Source of the DNA: Sphingomonas tagetis
GTDB lineage: Bacteria > Pseudomonadota > Alphaproteobacteria > Sphingomonadales > Sphingomonadaceae
Assembly (NCBI RefSeq): GCF_024211275.1
Contig: NZ_JAMLDX010000004.1
Coordinates: 248,001-312,000 of the forward strand
Reading direction: 5' to 3'
DNA: 64,000 nt
The position numbers were made by a program, and so were the translations under genes. Of the stretch, positions 51,510 through 62,100 are shown one piece after another (position 1 is the first letter of the stretch; each line of letters starts with the position of its first letter). The notes below the pieces were generated by a model. That model saw nothing but the letters and a program-made list of their open reading frames with translations, did not search any database and had not been told where the DNA came from.

Positions 51510-53023
51510 CGCTGTTCGCCGCTTTGGAACAGAGCGCCGCCCGGTTTCCCGAGCGAGGCGCGGTGTACAAGGGCTCCGCCCAACTGCTGAGCTACGGCGA
51601 ACTACATGCGGCCGCGCTGCGGCTTGCCGGCGGACTGCTCGCATCGGGCGCGGTGGGCGATCGGATAGCCATTGCATCGAAGAATTGCCCCGAGATGATC
51701 TTGCTGATGTATGGTGCCTGGGCGGCGGGTATGATCGTCGCGCCGGTGAATGCGAAGCTTCATCCGCGCGAAATGGCGCAGATCGTGGAAGATGCCGCGC
51801 CGCGCTGGATATTTGCCAGCGACGACCTTGCATCGCCGTTGCGAGAGCTTGTCGCAGACCCTCCCAGCGTAATCGCGATTGGTTCGGCGGCATTCGGCGC
51901 GCTGACCGGTGGCATGCAGGCCGAGCCACAGCGAGTCGCCGCAGAAGCCCCAGCGTGGCTATTCTATACGAGCGGTACGACCGGCCGATCGAAGGGTGCG
52001 GTGCTCAGCCACCGCAATCTGAGCGCCATGACGGTATCGCATCTAGCCGATTTTGAGGATCTGAGCGAGGTGGACAGCCTGATCCATGCCGCGCCGATGT
52101 CGCACGGCAGCGGGTTGTATATCCTGCCCTATGTCGCGCGAGGCGCGCGCAACGTCATACCCGAATCCGGCGCCTTCGATGCCGACGAGTTCCTCTACCT
52201 GACCGACCGGCATCCCGGCGCCGGCGCGTTTCTGGCTCCCACGATGGTTCAGCGTTTGCGAGCCGCGTTTGAACGATCGGGTCGCAGCTTCCACGCAATT
52301 CGGTCGATTATCTACGGCGGCGGGCCGATGTACCTTGACGAGATCAAGCGGTCGCTCGCGTGCTTCGGGCCGATCTTTCGCCAGCTGTACGGCCAAGGCG
52401 AAAGCCCGATGACGATCACCGGCCTGCGTCAACGTGATTTCAGCGATGCGCCCGATGACGTCCTCAGATCCGTGGGCTGGCCGCGCGCCGGGCTGGAGGT
52501 CGCGATCTTCGATGATCAGGACCGTCCGTTGCCTTTGGGAACGCCGGGCGAGATCGTCTGTCGCGGTGATGTCGTGATGCATGGCTATTGGCGCAATGCG
52601 GAGGCGAGCGCGGCGACCTTGCGCAGCGGCTGGCTCCACACCGGGGACATTGGTATCATCGATGTCAGCGGCCGTCTTACCCTGCTCGATCGATCGAAGG
52701 ACGTGATCATCTCGGGCGGCACCAACATCTATCCCCGGGAGGTCGAGGACGCGCTGCTCAGCCATACCGATGTCTGCGAAGTTGCGGTGATCGGCCGGGA
52801 AGATCATGAATGGGGTGAAATCGTCATCGCGTTCGTCGTCGTCGAGCCGGGCCGCACCGTGAGCGAAACGGAACTCGATTCCCACTGTCTCGCCACCATC
52901 GCGCGGTTCAAGCGGCCGAAGCATTATGTTTTTGTCGAAGCGTTGCCCAAGAGCAGCTATGGCAAGATCCTGAAGCGCGAGCTTGCGGGACTGGCGCCGG
53001 ATTCGGGTATCCTGCCAGAATGA
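51506..53023 (+). CDS. AMP-dependent acyl-CoA ligase
   Basis: This 505-residue ANL-superfamily enzyme has FYTSGTTGRSKGAV, YGQGESPMT, the hinge GDIGIIDVSGRLTLLDRSKD, GGTNIYPREVEDAL and the catalytic Lys in LPKSSYGKILKREL. It makes a CoA thioester from the cluster 2 acid. Translation is coupled to the hydrolase by a 4-base overlap. The last-lid motif is the same type as in the orphan ligase remnant at 34150-34245. Confidence 0.9.
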   Translation: MTLFAALEQSAARFPERGAVYKGSAQLLSYGELHAAALRLAGGLLASGAVGDRIAIASKNCPEMILLMYGAWAAGMIVAPVNAKLHPREMAQIVEDAAPRWIFASDDLASPLRELVADPPSVIAIGSAAFGALTGGMQAEPQRVAAEAPAWLFYTSGTTGRSKGAVLSHRNLSAMTVSHLADFEDLSEVDSLIHAAPMSHGSGLYILPYVARGARNVIPESGAFDADEFLYLTDRHPGAGAFLAPTMVQRLRAAFERSGRSFHAIRSIIYGGGPMYLDEIKRSLACFGPIFRQLYGQGESPMTITGLRQRDFSDAPDDVLRSVGWPRAGLEVAIFDDQDRPLPLGTPGEIVCRGDVVMHGYWRNAEASAATLRSGWLHTGDIGIIDVSGRLTLLDRSKDVIISGGTNIYPREVEDALLSHTDVCEVAVIGREDHEWGEIVIAFVVVEPGRTVSETELDSHCLATIARFKRPKHYVFVEALPKSSYGKILKRELAGLAPDSGILPE

Positions 53024-53044
53024 CCGGGCAATGCGGGGCAACGC

Positions 53045-53078
53045 GCGCAGGCTGAGCGGGCGACCGCTCAGCCTGCGC
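53045..53078. terminator. 15-bp perfect hairpin, bidirectional terminator
   Basis: Arms GCGCAGGCTGAGCGG and CCGCTCAGCCTGCGC flank a 4-base loop between the ligase gene and the convergent CoA-transferase pseudogene. Confidence 0.7.
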
Positions 53079-53083
53079 AATGG

Positions 53084-54690
53084 CTAGGTGACGGCGCCCG
53101 AAGCGGCGAGGGCATTGATCTGGTTGTCGCCATAGCTCAGAATACCGCCGAGAACCTCTTTGTTGTCACGGCCATAGGTCGGGGCGGCGCCCTGATACTT
53201 CGCCGGCGTCGTCGACATCGCGAAGGGCGATGCTTCGAAAACCGTTGTTCCTAAAAGCGCGTGAGCTAGGCTGACGAGATTGTGAGGCGCCTGGACCTGC
53301 GGATCGCTGGCGAATTCCTCGATCGTCATCAGCAGATGGCCGAACTCCGATGCTTTGGAGCAAGTGTTTCAGCTCGCCGAACTCCTTGCCCTCAGTCCAT
53401 TGCTCGATACATGTCTCAAGCTAGTCCTCGTCGCTCTTGCGGCCCGCGAAGGTGGCCCAATCAGGTCGATCGATGCCAATGAGCGCGGCCAAGCGCTGCC
53501 ACTGCGCGTCGGACTGCACCGCGATAGCAACCCAGCAATCATCGCCCTGCGTGCGGAAGACGGCGTGTGGCGCCATGCCGAGGTCGCGTTTGCCCATGGG
53601 TTCCTAGATGCGGCCGGTCACGGAAATCTCGGCAATCTGCGCCGCGAGGAACTGGACGCCCGCTTCGGCTTGCGAGACGTCAAGCCAATAACCCCGCCCA
53701 GTGCGGCGCCTATGGTCAAGCGCCGCCAGCGTGGCCGGTATGCCGAAGCGCGGCGCGACAAAACGGTATAGGGGCCATAAGGACCGACCGGCGTGGCTCC
53801 GCTGGCGCCGACCAGATTCTGGAAGCCAGCAATCGCCGCGCCATGGTTGCCATAGCCCGAATATCGCGCGAACGGACCAGATTGGCCGGTCAGGGACGTG
53901 CTGACCATGATCAGTCCGGGATTGATCTTCGACAGCTCTTCGTAGGAGAGGCCCCAGCGCGCCATCTGCCCCGGCGTGAAGGACTCGACCAGCACGTCCG
54001 CCCAACCGACGAGTGCGCGAACGATCTCGCGCGCGTCCTCGCGCGAAAGGTCGAGCGAGAGGTCGAGCGAGAGGCCGAGCGAGAGGCCGAGCGAGAGGCC
54101 GAGCTTCCCGGCATTGCAGGTCTCGTACAAGGCGCATCGCTGAACATTGTACACGCCGTCGGGAAAGGGGCCCATCAGACGCGCCGTCTCAACGCGCTTC
54201 GACGATTCCACACAAATGACCGTCGCCCCATAATCGGCGAGGTTGCGCCCGATCAGCGGTCCCGCCACCACCCAAGCCAGGTCGAGCACCTTGACATGCC
54301 GGAGTGGCTGGCCGTCGGGTGGCGTCCGCTTGCGGGGTAATCGGTGCCGCGTTCCACTGCGCCAACACCTCATCGCGATGTTCGCCCAGTGCCGGCGCGG
54401 GCGCCGGCGCGGTGAACGCTTCCGGGCAGCCGCTCGCAAACGCCCAGGGCAGGGTGTAGCTCCCCTGTGGCGCGGTGACGGTTGCGAAGAAATCGCGCGC
54501 GGCGAACTGTTCGCTGCTCAACAGGTCGGCGATATTCTGGATCGGCGCGATGCGAATGCCGCGGTCGAGTGCGATCTGCATCAGTTCCGACTTGCGGAAC
54601 TGCCCTAGAAAAGCCGTAACATGCTCGCGCGCGTCTTCGAGCAGATCCCAGGTGATCTCGCCCCGCCGGGAGCAAGCCCCCACGCTGCCT
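53084..54690 (-). pseudogene. Decayed two-domain class III CoA-transferase
   Basis: Reading the minus strand in shifting frames gives parts of a fused double CaiB protein. The end of the first domain is ITWDLLEDAREHVTAFLGQF to EHRDEVLAQWNAAP. The second begins LRHVKVLDLAWVVAGPLIG and runs to SGATPVGPYGPYT, then FVAPRFGIPATLAALDHRRR, then MGKRDLGMAPHAVFRTQGDD, then MTIEEFASDPQVQAPHNLV. At least three frameshifts (near 54330, 53768 and 53335) and two TAG stops (53604-53606 and 53421-53423) break it. The 5' part of the first domain is missing. It also holds a 12-bp tandem repeat. Confidence 0.85.
54048..54104. repeat. 12-bp tandem repeat inside the CoA-transferase pseudogene
   Basis: About 4.75 copies of AGGTCGAGCGAG / AGGCCGAGCGAG. 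It expands a native LSLDLS-like stretch of the protein into repeated Leu-Ser-Gly/Asp-Leu units without shifting frame. Confidence 0.85.
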
Positions 54691-54793
54691 CAACCATTTC
54701 GATGTCCTGCTCGTTATGGGGACTGCGCCGAACGAACGGACGAAGGCTTCCGATGGGCGCATCGGGCGCGAAAGGACTCGCTTGCATGGAGGG

Positions 54794-54808
54794 GAACATA
54801 CTGCGAAC
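54794..54808. promoter_or_regulatory. LexA box upstream of the SRAP gene
   Basis: GAAC-N7-GAAC (the reverse of GTTC-N7-GTTC, the alphaproteobacterial LexA site), ending 29 bases before the SRAP start. Confidence 0.8.
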
Positions 54809-54837
54809 AATGTCGCGAGGCAATTCGGAGTCGGGAC

Positions 54838-55464
54838 ATGTGCAATGACTATCGATTGATGGTCGATGTCGCGTCGATCATGGAGGATTTCGAGGACCTC
54901 AAGATCCGGATCGAGACGCCGGAAGGAACGCCGAACGTCGCCGCGCGCGAAGATGTGAAGATCACCGACGTCGCCCCGATCGTGCGCGGCGTCGAAGGTC
55001 GGCGCGGTGTTGGTGAGCTGGTCAACCGGCGCTGGTCTTGGCCGAGCCCGACCGGCAAACCAGTCTATAATTATCGATCCGAAGGTCGCGAATTTCGTTC
55101 GCACCGCTGCCTGATCCTCGCCGATGGCTTCTACGAGTTCACCGATCCCGCCGATCCCAGGCAGAAGCGGCTCGACAAATGGCTGTTTACGATGAAGGAC
55201 CATGACTGGTTCGCCATCGCCGGCATCTGGCGCGCGCATGACAAGGTCGGCGAAGCCTTCACGATGCTGACCGCTGATGCCGGGCCGGATGTCGCGCCCT
55301 ATCATCGTCGTCAGATCATCCCGCTCGCGCGCGATCGATGGGCCGATTGGCTGGACGGCGATGTGCCGGCCGCTGACGTGCTCCAGATTATGTCGCAGGT
55401 GTCGCTGATCCCGACTCAAGTCGATGGCGCGGCGCCCAGCGATCGTCAGCCGGCGCTGCTGTGA
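54838..55464 (+). CDS. SOS response-associated peptidase (SRAP/HMCES/YedK family)
   Basis: The 208-residue protein begins MCNDYRLMVD; Cys2 forms the thiazolidine crosslink to abasic sites in single-stranded DNA once Met1 is removed. Further family motifs are NRRWSWPSP, CLILADGFYEFT (catalytic Glu) and FTMLTADAGPDVAPYHRRQI with the conserved His. The start is fixed by the need for Cys at position 2. A LexA box upstream indicates DNA-damage induction. It overlaps the DUF1810 gene. Confidence 0.93.
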   Translation: MCNDYRLMVDVASIMEDFEDLKIRIETPEGTPNVAAREDVKITDVAPIVRGVEGRRGVGELVNRRWSWPSPTGKPVYNYRSEGREFRSHRCLILADGFYEFTDPADPRQKRLDKWLFTMKDHDWFAIAGIWRAHDKVGEAFTMLTADAGPDVAPYHRRQIIPLARDRWADWLDGDVPAADVLQIMSQVSLIPTQVDGAAPSDRQPALL

Positions 55465-55904
55465 TGGACGAATTCAATCTCTCGCGGTTCATCGAGGCGC
55501 AGGCCGACAGCTATGCGGCGGCGCTGGCCGAGATCCAGCGAGGGGCCAAGCGGTCGCACTGGATGTGGTTTATCTTCCCACAACTGGCCGCGCTCGGGCG
55601 CAGCACGACGGCCAAGTTCTTCGGGCTTGGCGGACTTGCCGAGGCACGCGCCTATCTCGCGCATCCGATCCTCGGCGCTCGCTATCTCGAGTGCGTGTCG
55701 GCGTTGCAGGATCTGGCGACCAGCGATCCGGTCGCCGTGTTCGGCGAGGTCGATGCGATGAAGCTGCGCTCTTCACTCACCTTGTTCGAAGCCGCGCGGC
55801 CGATGCTGCTGCTAGGCGCCGCGCTCGACCGTTGGTTCGCCGGCGTCGAGGATCCTGAGACGCTGGCATTGCTGCAACGCGCCCGACCCAGCGCCGCCGC
55901 CTAG
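55464..55904 (+). CDS. DUF1810 family protein
   Basis: This 146-residue helical protein has the family core FIEAQADSYAAALAEIQRG, KRSHWMWFIFPQLAALGRS and LRSSLTLFEAARP. Function is not established. Its ATG shares one base with the SRAP stop (TGATG), so it is co-translated with SRAP and probably co-induced by DNA damage. A GTG three bases earlier is an alternative start. Confidence 0.88.
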   Translation: MDEFNLSRFIEAQADSYAAALAEIQRGAKRSHWMWFIFPQLAALGRSTTAKFFGLGGLAEARAYLAHPILGARYLECVSALQDLATSDPVAVFGEVDAMKLRSSLTLFEAARPMLLLGAALDRWFAGVEDPETLALLQRARPSAAA

Positions 55905-56539
55905 GCCGGCGCTGCGCCGGCGATGCCGGCGCCAAGCGTCTGCTCGGTGTCGGACGTGGAAGGTTCGCCGCGCGAATAGGTGCCGATGAGGATCGCGGCG
56001 CCGAGCACATGGCCCGCGATCGCCTTCACGAACGCGCCTCGTCCGGGGCTGTCGGCCAGCTCGACGCGGCGTGACAGCGCGAAAAGCTGGAAGACATAAT
56101 CATGCTCGCCATGGCCGGTCGGCGGATCGGGCGGGAGCCAGCCCTCGCGCAGATAGCTGTTGGTGCCGACATCGCCGCCCGGCCCGCCGGCGCCATCGGG
56201 AAGAATTGCGCCCTCGGCGAGCCGACGCTCGTCGCTGGGGATGTCCCACAGGATCGCATGGACCAGCGGCTTGCCGGCCGGCGCATCCGGGTCCTCGACG
56301 ATCAGCGCGAGGCTGACCGTGCCGTCGGGTACGTCGGTCCAGACCAAGGGCGGAGAGACACCTTCACCGTCGGCGGTGAACCGGATCGGCAGTCGCGCGC
56401 CATGGGCGAAGGCGGGGCTGGCAAGCTCGAACGTGTCCGCGCCGAGGCGGATCTCGGCGTCGGCGGCGACCAGCTGGTCATGGCCGGCGCGGCGATCCTG
56501 CAGCAAGCGCCCAAGCCAGGCGGGGACATGTTCAAGCAT
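55901..56539 (-). CDS. YbhB/YbcL family (PEBP/Raf-kinase-inhibitor-like) protein
   Basis: The 212-residue protein has a PEBP-type core: LPIRFTADGEGVSPPLVW, then IVEDPDAPAGKPLVHAILWD and GTNSYLREGWLPPDPPTGHG with HDYVFQLFAL. The first about 35 residues are extra to the family and show no signal peptide. The function of bacterial members is unknown. It overlaps the end of the DUF1810 gene by four bases on the opposite strand. Confidence 0.88.
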   Translation of the reverse strand: MLEHVPAWLGRLLQDRRAGHDQLVAADAEIRLGADTFELASPAFAHGARLPIRFTADGEGVSPPLVWTDVPDGTVSLALIVEDPDAPAGKPLVHAILWDIPSDERRLAEGAILPDGAGGPGGDVGTNSYLREGWLPPDPPTGHGEHDYVFQLFALSRRVELADSPGRGAFVKAIAGHVLGAAILIGTYSRGEPSTSDTEQTLGAGIAGAAPA

Positions 56540-56657
56540 GATGACCTCGAATTGTGATGGTGCTCAAGCGCGGCACGTCAGCGTTCGTTTCATTGGACAC
56601 ACGAAATCGAACGGCCCCACCGTCTCGACCCGGCTTGACGAATCTCACCGATCAGCG

Positions 56658-56672
56658 GAACATTAAGAGAAC
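56658..56672. promoter_or_regulatory. LexA box upstream of imuA
   Basis: GAAC-N7-GAAC, ending 20 bases before the imuA start; same orientation and spacing as the SRAP site. Confidence 0.82.
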
Positions 56673-56692
56673 ATTTGAGTCGATGCCGTGTG

Positions 56693-57475
56693 ATGTCCGC
56701 CTTGTCCAACCTTCTGTCGCCCGATCGCGCTCGCGTTCTTGCCGAGTTGCGCGCGCAGGTCGCCGGCGTCGAAGGGGAAGGGCGTCCCCCTAATGTTCTG
56801 CCGTTCGGGATCGAAGCGCTGGACGGTAGGTTGGCAGGCGGCGGACTCGATCGGCCGGCGATGCACGAGGTCGCGGCGGCGTCGCCGACGCTTGGCGATG
56901 ACGCGGCGGCGACGCTGTTCATCGCCGGGCTGGGCGCTCGCTTCGCGGGTCGCCCCGGGGCGAGCGCGGTCTGGATCCTGACCCAGTTCGATCTCTATGC
57001 GCCGGGTCTTGAGCAGTCCGGGCTCGGCCCGGATCGCCTGCTCTACGTCCAGGCGCGGGACGATGTCATGGCGCTCGCGCTCGCAGAAGATGCACTACGC
57101 GATGGCAGCTTCGCGGCGGTGATCACCGAGGTAAAGGTCGCCGATCAGACTGCGACGCGGCGCCTACAGCTTGCCGCGGCTGATCGGAGCACGCCGCTCC
57201 TGCTATTGCGCCGCTGGCGGCGCGCGGCGCGCGACCCGCTTGATATGCCATCGCTCGCCGCGACGCGCTGGCGGATCGGTTGCGCGCCCTCGGTGCCGCT
57301 GTCGCATCCCGGCGTCGGCCGCGCCTGCTGGTCGGTCGATCTCGTCCGCCAGCGCGGCGGTAAACCCTTCTCCTTGTTGCTCGAGGCCTGCGATGACCAG
57401 GGTCGCCTCGCTCTACCTCCCCCAGCTCGCCTGCGAGCGGCTGCGGCGGGTGGAGCGGCCGCGCGCGCGGCCTGA
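56693..57475 (+). CDS. imuA: ImuA (RecA/SulA-like) mutagenesis protein
   Basis: The 260-residue protein begins SALSNLLSPDRARVLAELRA and continues LPFGIEALDGRLAGGGLDR and HEVAAASPT, the degenerate RecA-like core of ImuA. It lacks a proper Walker A motif, as is usual for the family. With ImuB and DnaE2 it forms the damage-inducible mutasome. A LexA box is 20 bases upstream. Its end overlaps the true imuB start by about 80 bases in another frame. Confidence 0.9.
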   Translation: MSALSNLLSPDRARVLAELRAQVAGVEGEGRPPNVLPFGIEALDGRLAGGGLDRPAMHEVAAASPTLGDDAAATLFIAGLGARFAGRPGASAVWILTQFDLYAPGLEQSGLGPDRLLYVQARDDVMALALAEDALRDGSFAAVITEVKVADQTATRRLQLAAADRSTPLLLLRRWRRAARDPLDMPSLAATRWRIGCAPSVPLSHPGVGRACWSVDLVRQRGGKPFSLLLEACDDQGRLALPPPARLRAAAAGGAAARAA

Positions 57476-59197
57476 GCGCGCCGCGCCGGTACGGGCGCTC
57501 GCACAGCCGGTTGACGACCCGGCGCCTGCTCGGTGCCGCGCGGCGGTGGCTGGCGCCCGGGTGCGCGCTGGGCGCAGGATGCGGCGCTGACCAAGGCGCA
57601 GGTCGCGCAGCAGATCGCCACGCTGCCGGCGCATCAGCGTCCGCCGATGCGAATGCTCGGTCGCCGGTCCGAGGCGGTCGAACATCCGTTTCGCGCAATG
57701 CGCCCCGACGAAGGTGGCGGCGCCGCCAGTCCGACGCATGTCGGCTTCGTAGCGCAAGTCGCGCGACCATTGGTGCTGATCGAGCGGGTCGGCCAACGCG
57801 ATACGATCTTCGCCGCGTGCCCGGTGGCGCTCGGCCTCGGTCTGGTGCCGGGCATGGCGGCAGCGCATGCGCGCGCGCTGGTTGGCGATCTCGACGTGCG
57901 CGATGCCGAACCGGAAGCAGATCTCGCCTGGCTCGATCGATTGGCGCTTCACGCGGTCGCGCATTGGACGCCGACGGCGTGCCGTGCCGGCAATGACGGC
58001 TTGCTGCTCGACGTCACGGGTGCCACGCATTTGTTCGGCGGCGAGGTGCGCTTTTGCCGGCGCGTGCTGGCGTTTCTGGCGCGCCTCGGCTTCACGGCGC
58101 GGATCGCGATCGCGCGCACGCCGGGCGCGGCGCATGCACTGGCGCGCTATAGTGGGCAGCCGATCGTGCGGCTTCAGCCAGCCGAGGAAGCGCAGGCACT
58201 TGCCTCGCTCCCGGTTGCAGCGCTTCGACTGGAGAGCGAGGCGCTGAATGCGGCGGCGCGCTTCGGGCTCGATCGCATCGGCGACCTCTATTCCATGCCA
58301 CGCGCTCCCCTCGCGCGGCGGTTGGGGATGAAGACGATGACGCGGCTCGATCAGGCGCTTGGCCGCGTGGCCGAGCCGATCGTGCCGGTCGTTCCGGTCG
58401 AAGCGCCCGAAGCGATCCGGCGACTGCTTGAGCCGATCGGTACCGCAGAGAGCATCGCGCAGGTGATCACCGACCTGGTTGATGATCTGGTGGCGGTGCT
58501 GGTCGAGCGCGGGCTTGGCGTGCGCACCGCCTTGCTGATCGCCAGTCGCGTCGATGGCGCTGATCAGCGGATCGCGATCGGGGCGTCGCGCGCGACGCGC
58601 GATCCCAAGCGTCTCGTCCGGATGTTCGCGCTCAAGATCGAACGCATCGATCCTGGCCTTGGCATCGAGGCCATGCGGCTGGTCGTGCCGCGCAGCGAGC
58701 CGCTCGGCGCGATCAACACGGGGACGCTGCTCGCTGTCAAAGACGAAGCGGCTGACCTCGCGCCCGCGATCGATCAGCTGGCCGGGCGAGCGGGGGAGGA
58801 GGCGGTGTTCCGGCTCGGGCTCGAGCAGAGCGATGTACCCGAGCGCGCGGTCAGACGGGTCGGCCCGCTCGAGGTGCCCGCCGGCTGGCCGCGCTGGACG
58901 CGGCCGGCGCGGCTGCTGCGACGGCCTGAAATGCTCACCCAGGTCATGGCGCTGCTCCCCGACCATCCGCCCCGCCGGTTCACGTGGCGCGGCAAGCCGT
59001 ACCGCGTTGTCGCCGGCGATGGGCCCGAGCGCATCCATGGCGAATGGTGGCGGCGCTCGAACGAGCTTTGGGCAGTGCGCGATTATTTTCGGGTCGAGGT
59101 CGAGGACGGCCAGCGTTTCTGGCTGTTCCGGCGCGGTGACGGGGTCGAACCCGAGACCGGCGATCTGAGCTGGTATCTTCATGGGGTGTTCGGCTGA
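57393..59197 (+). pseudogene. imuB: ImuB (Y-family polymerase-like) with an apparent one-base frameshift
   Basis: Translation from ATG 57393 gives TRVASLYLPQLACERLRRVE, a normal ImuB N-terminus, and runs to QPVDD. The sequence then continues as expected (GACSVPRGGGWRPGARWAQD) only if one base is added at CCC 57518-57520, as in GACGACCCC. Without it translation stops at about 57591. The long downstream frame to 59197 holds the DinB-like body and the C-terminal [11 protein letters not shown]. It overlaps dnaE2 by TGATG. It may be a sequencing error, a real null mutation or a phase-variable run. A GTG at 57533 could give a truncated product. Confidence 0.82.
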
Positions 59198-62100
59198 TGG
59201 CCGCCGCCCCGGCGACCTATGTCGAGCTGCAGGTCACCAGCCATTTCTCGTTCCTGCGCGGCGCGAGCTCGCCGGAGGAACTGTTCGCCGCGGCCAGGCT
59301 TCTCGGCCATCATTCGCTTGGTCTTGCCGACTGGAACAGCGTCGCCGGGGTGGTGCGCGGCTGGGATGGCGAGAAGGCGGCCGGCGTGCGGATGATCCCC
59401 GGCGCGCGGGTCGAAACGATCGATGGGCGAGCATTGCTGCTCTATCCAACGGATCGGCCGGCCTGGTCGAGGCTCACGCGCCTGCTGTCGGTCGGCAAGG
59501 CGCGCGGCGGCAAAGGACATTGTCTGCTCGACTGGCGCAACATCGTAGATCACGCCGATGGGCTGATCGCGATCCTGCTGCCCGATGTCGCCGATACCGA
59601 GACGACGGCTCAGCTGGCGGACCTCGCAACCTGCTTCGGCGCGCACGCCTATTGTGCGCTGTCGTTGCGTCGGCGGCCCGATGATCAGGCGCGGCTGCAT
59701 GCGCTCGACGCGCTGGCGCGGGCGGCGGGGGTTCGTTCGGTCGCGACGGGCGACGTGCTCTATCATTCGTCCGAGGCGCGGCCGCTGCAGGACGTCGTCA
59801 CCGCGATCCGCGAGCGGACCACCGTCGATGCGCTCGGTTTCAAGCGCGAGCGGTTCATGGATCGCCATCTCAAGAGCCCAGCCGAGATGGAGCGGCGGTT
59901 CGCCGCTTTCCCGGACGCGATCCGGGCGAGCGCGGACATCGCGTCGCAATGCCGGTTCGGCCTTGGCCAGATCCAATACCAATATCCCTATGAGCAGGTG
60001 ATGGCGGGCAATACCGCGCAGCAGGCGCTGTCCGAACTCACTTACCAGGCGGCCGAGGCGAAATGGCCCGACGGCATGCCGGATGCCTATACCGACCAGA
60101 TCGCGCATGAGCTCAAGCTCATCGGCGAGCTTGGCTATGCGCCGTACTTCCTTACGGTTCGCTCGATCGTCGCCGAAAGCCGGCGACGCGGCATCTTGTG
60201 CCAGGGGCGTGGTTCGGCTGCGAACAGCTGCGTCTGCTTCCTGCTCGGCATAACCTCGATCGATCCGGTCCAGCACGAGCTATTGTTCGAGCGTTTCGTG
60301 TCGGGCGAGCGCAAGGAGCCGCCCGACATCGACGTCGATTTCGAGCATGAGCGGCGCGAGGAGATCATCCAGTGGATCTATGAGACCTATGGCCGGACGC
60401 ACTCAGCACTGACCGCCGTCGTGACGCGCTACCGCACGCGCGGCGCGGTCGCCGAGGTCGGCAAGGCGCTGGGGCTGCCCCGCGACCTTACCAAGATGCT
60501 GACCGGGCTTGTCTGGGGCTGGTCGATGGACGGCATCTCGGACGAGGCGGTCGAGAGCCTGAACCTCAACGCGCAAGACCACCGCCTGCAGCTGACGCTG
60601 CGGCTGGCGCGCCAGCTGATCGGAACGCCGCGACACCTTTCGCAGCATCCCGGCGGGTTCGTGCTGACGCAGGACCGGCTCGACGATCTCGTTCCGATCG
60701 AGCCCGCGCGCATGGAAGACAGGCAGATCATCGAATGGGACAAGGACGATATCGATCGCCTGAACTTCATGAAGGTCGATGTGCTCGGACTCGGGATGCT
60801 CGGGTGTATGAACCGTGCCTTCAACCTGCTCGAGGAGGCCAAGGGCATTCGGGTCGGCATGGCCGATCTGCAGGACGATGATCCTGAGGTCTACAAGATG
60901 ATTCAGAAGGCGGACACGCTCGGCGTTTTCCAGATCGAGAGCCGCGCGCAGATGTCGATGTTGCCGCGCATGAAGCCCACGCGCTTCTACGATCTCGTGA
61001 TCGAGGTCGCGATCGTGCGCCCCGGACCGATCCAGGGCGACATGGTGCATCCCTATCTTCGCCGCCGTGAAGGCAAGGAGCAGCCGGTCTATCCCAAACC
61101 CGAGCTGCGCGCGGTGCTGGAGAAGACGCTCGGCGTGCCGCTCTTCCAGGAACAGGCGATGAAGGTGGCGATCGTCGGCGCTGGGTTCACGCCGGCCGAG
61201 GCCGACCAGTTGCGCCGCGCGATGGCCACCTTCAAGCTCACCGGCGGCGTCAGCCACTTCTACGACAAGCTGGTCGAAGGCATGGTCAGCCGCGGTTATC
61301 CGCGTGACTTCGCCGAGCGAACCTTCAAACAGATCGAGGGGTTCGGCAGTTACGGCTTTCCCGAGAGCCATGCCGCTTCGTTCGCCAAGATCGCCTACGC
61401 CTCGTGCTGGATGAAGCATCATCATCCGGACGTGTTCTGCGCGGCGTTGCTCAATGCCCAGCCGATGGGCTTCTACGCGCCTGCGCAGATCGTGCGGGAT
61501 GCCCGCGACCACGGCGTCGAAGTGCGGCCGGTGTCGATCAATCACAGCCATTGGGATTGTGCGCTCGAGCCAGGCAGCGGGCGGTATCTCGCCGTGCGGC
61601 TGGGTTTCCGGCAGGTGCGGGGCCTTGCCAATATTCATGGCGCCGCCATTGCGGCTGTTCGCGGCGACAGCCCGTTCGAGAGCGTCGAGGAGGTTTGGCG
61701 GCGCGCCGGCGTGCCGCGCGCCGCGATCGAGCGGCTGGCCGAGGCCGACGCCTTCCATTGCATCGCGCATGATCGTCGGCAGGGCCTGTGGAAAGTGAAG
61801 GGGCTGGGTGAAGCGCCGCTGCCCTTGTTCGCCGCGGCCGACGCGCGCGAAGGCGGATTCTCGCCCGAGGGCGCCGAGCCACTGGTGACGTTGCAGCCGC
61901 TGTCGGATGGGCGCGAGGTCGTCGAGGACTATCGCTCGCTCCAGCTGTCGTTGCGCGCGCACCCGCTTCAGTTCCTGCGCCAGTCGCTGGCGCGGGAAGG
62001 CGTGGTGCGCTGCGCTGATCTCGCGGGCATCCGCGATGGTCGCCATGTCGAGGTCGCTGGCGTGATCCTCGTGCGCCAGCGGCCTGGTTCGGCGCGCGGC

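Noticed and set aside
57413..59182. A 589-codon minus-strand open frame over imuB
   Set aside because: Arg/His/Asp-rich composition with no domain; antisense shadow of imuB.
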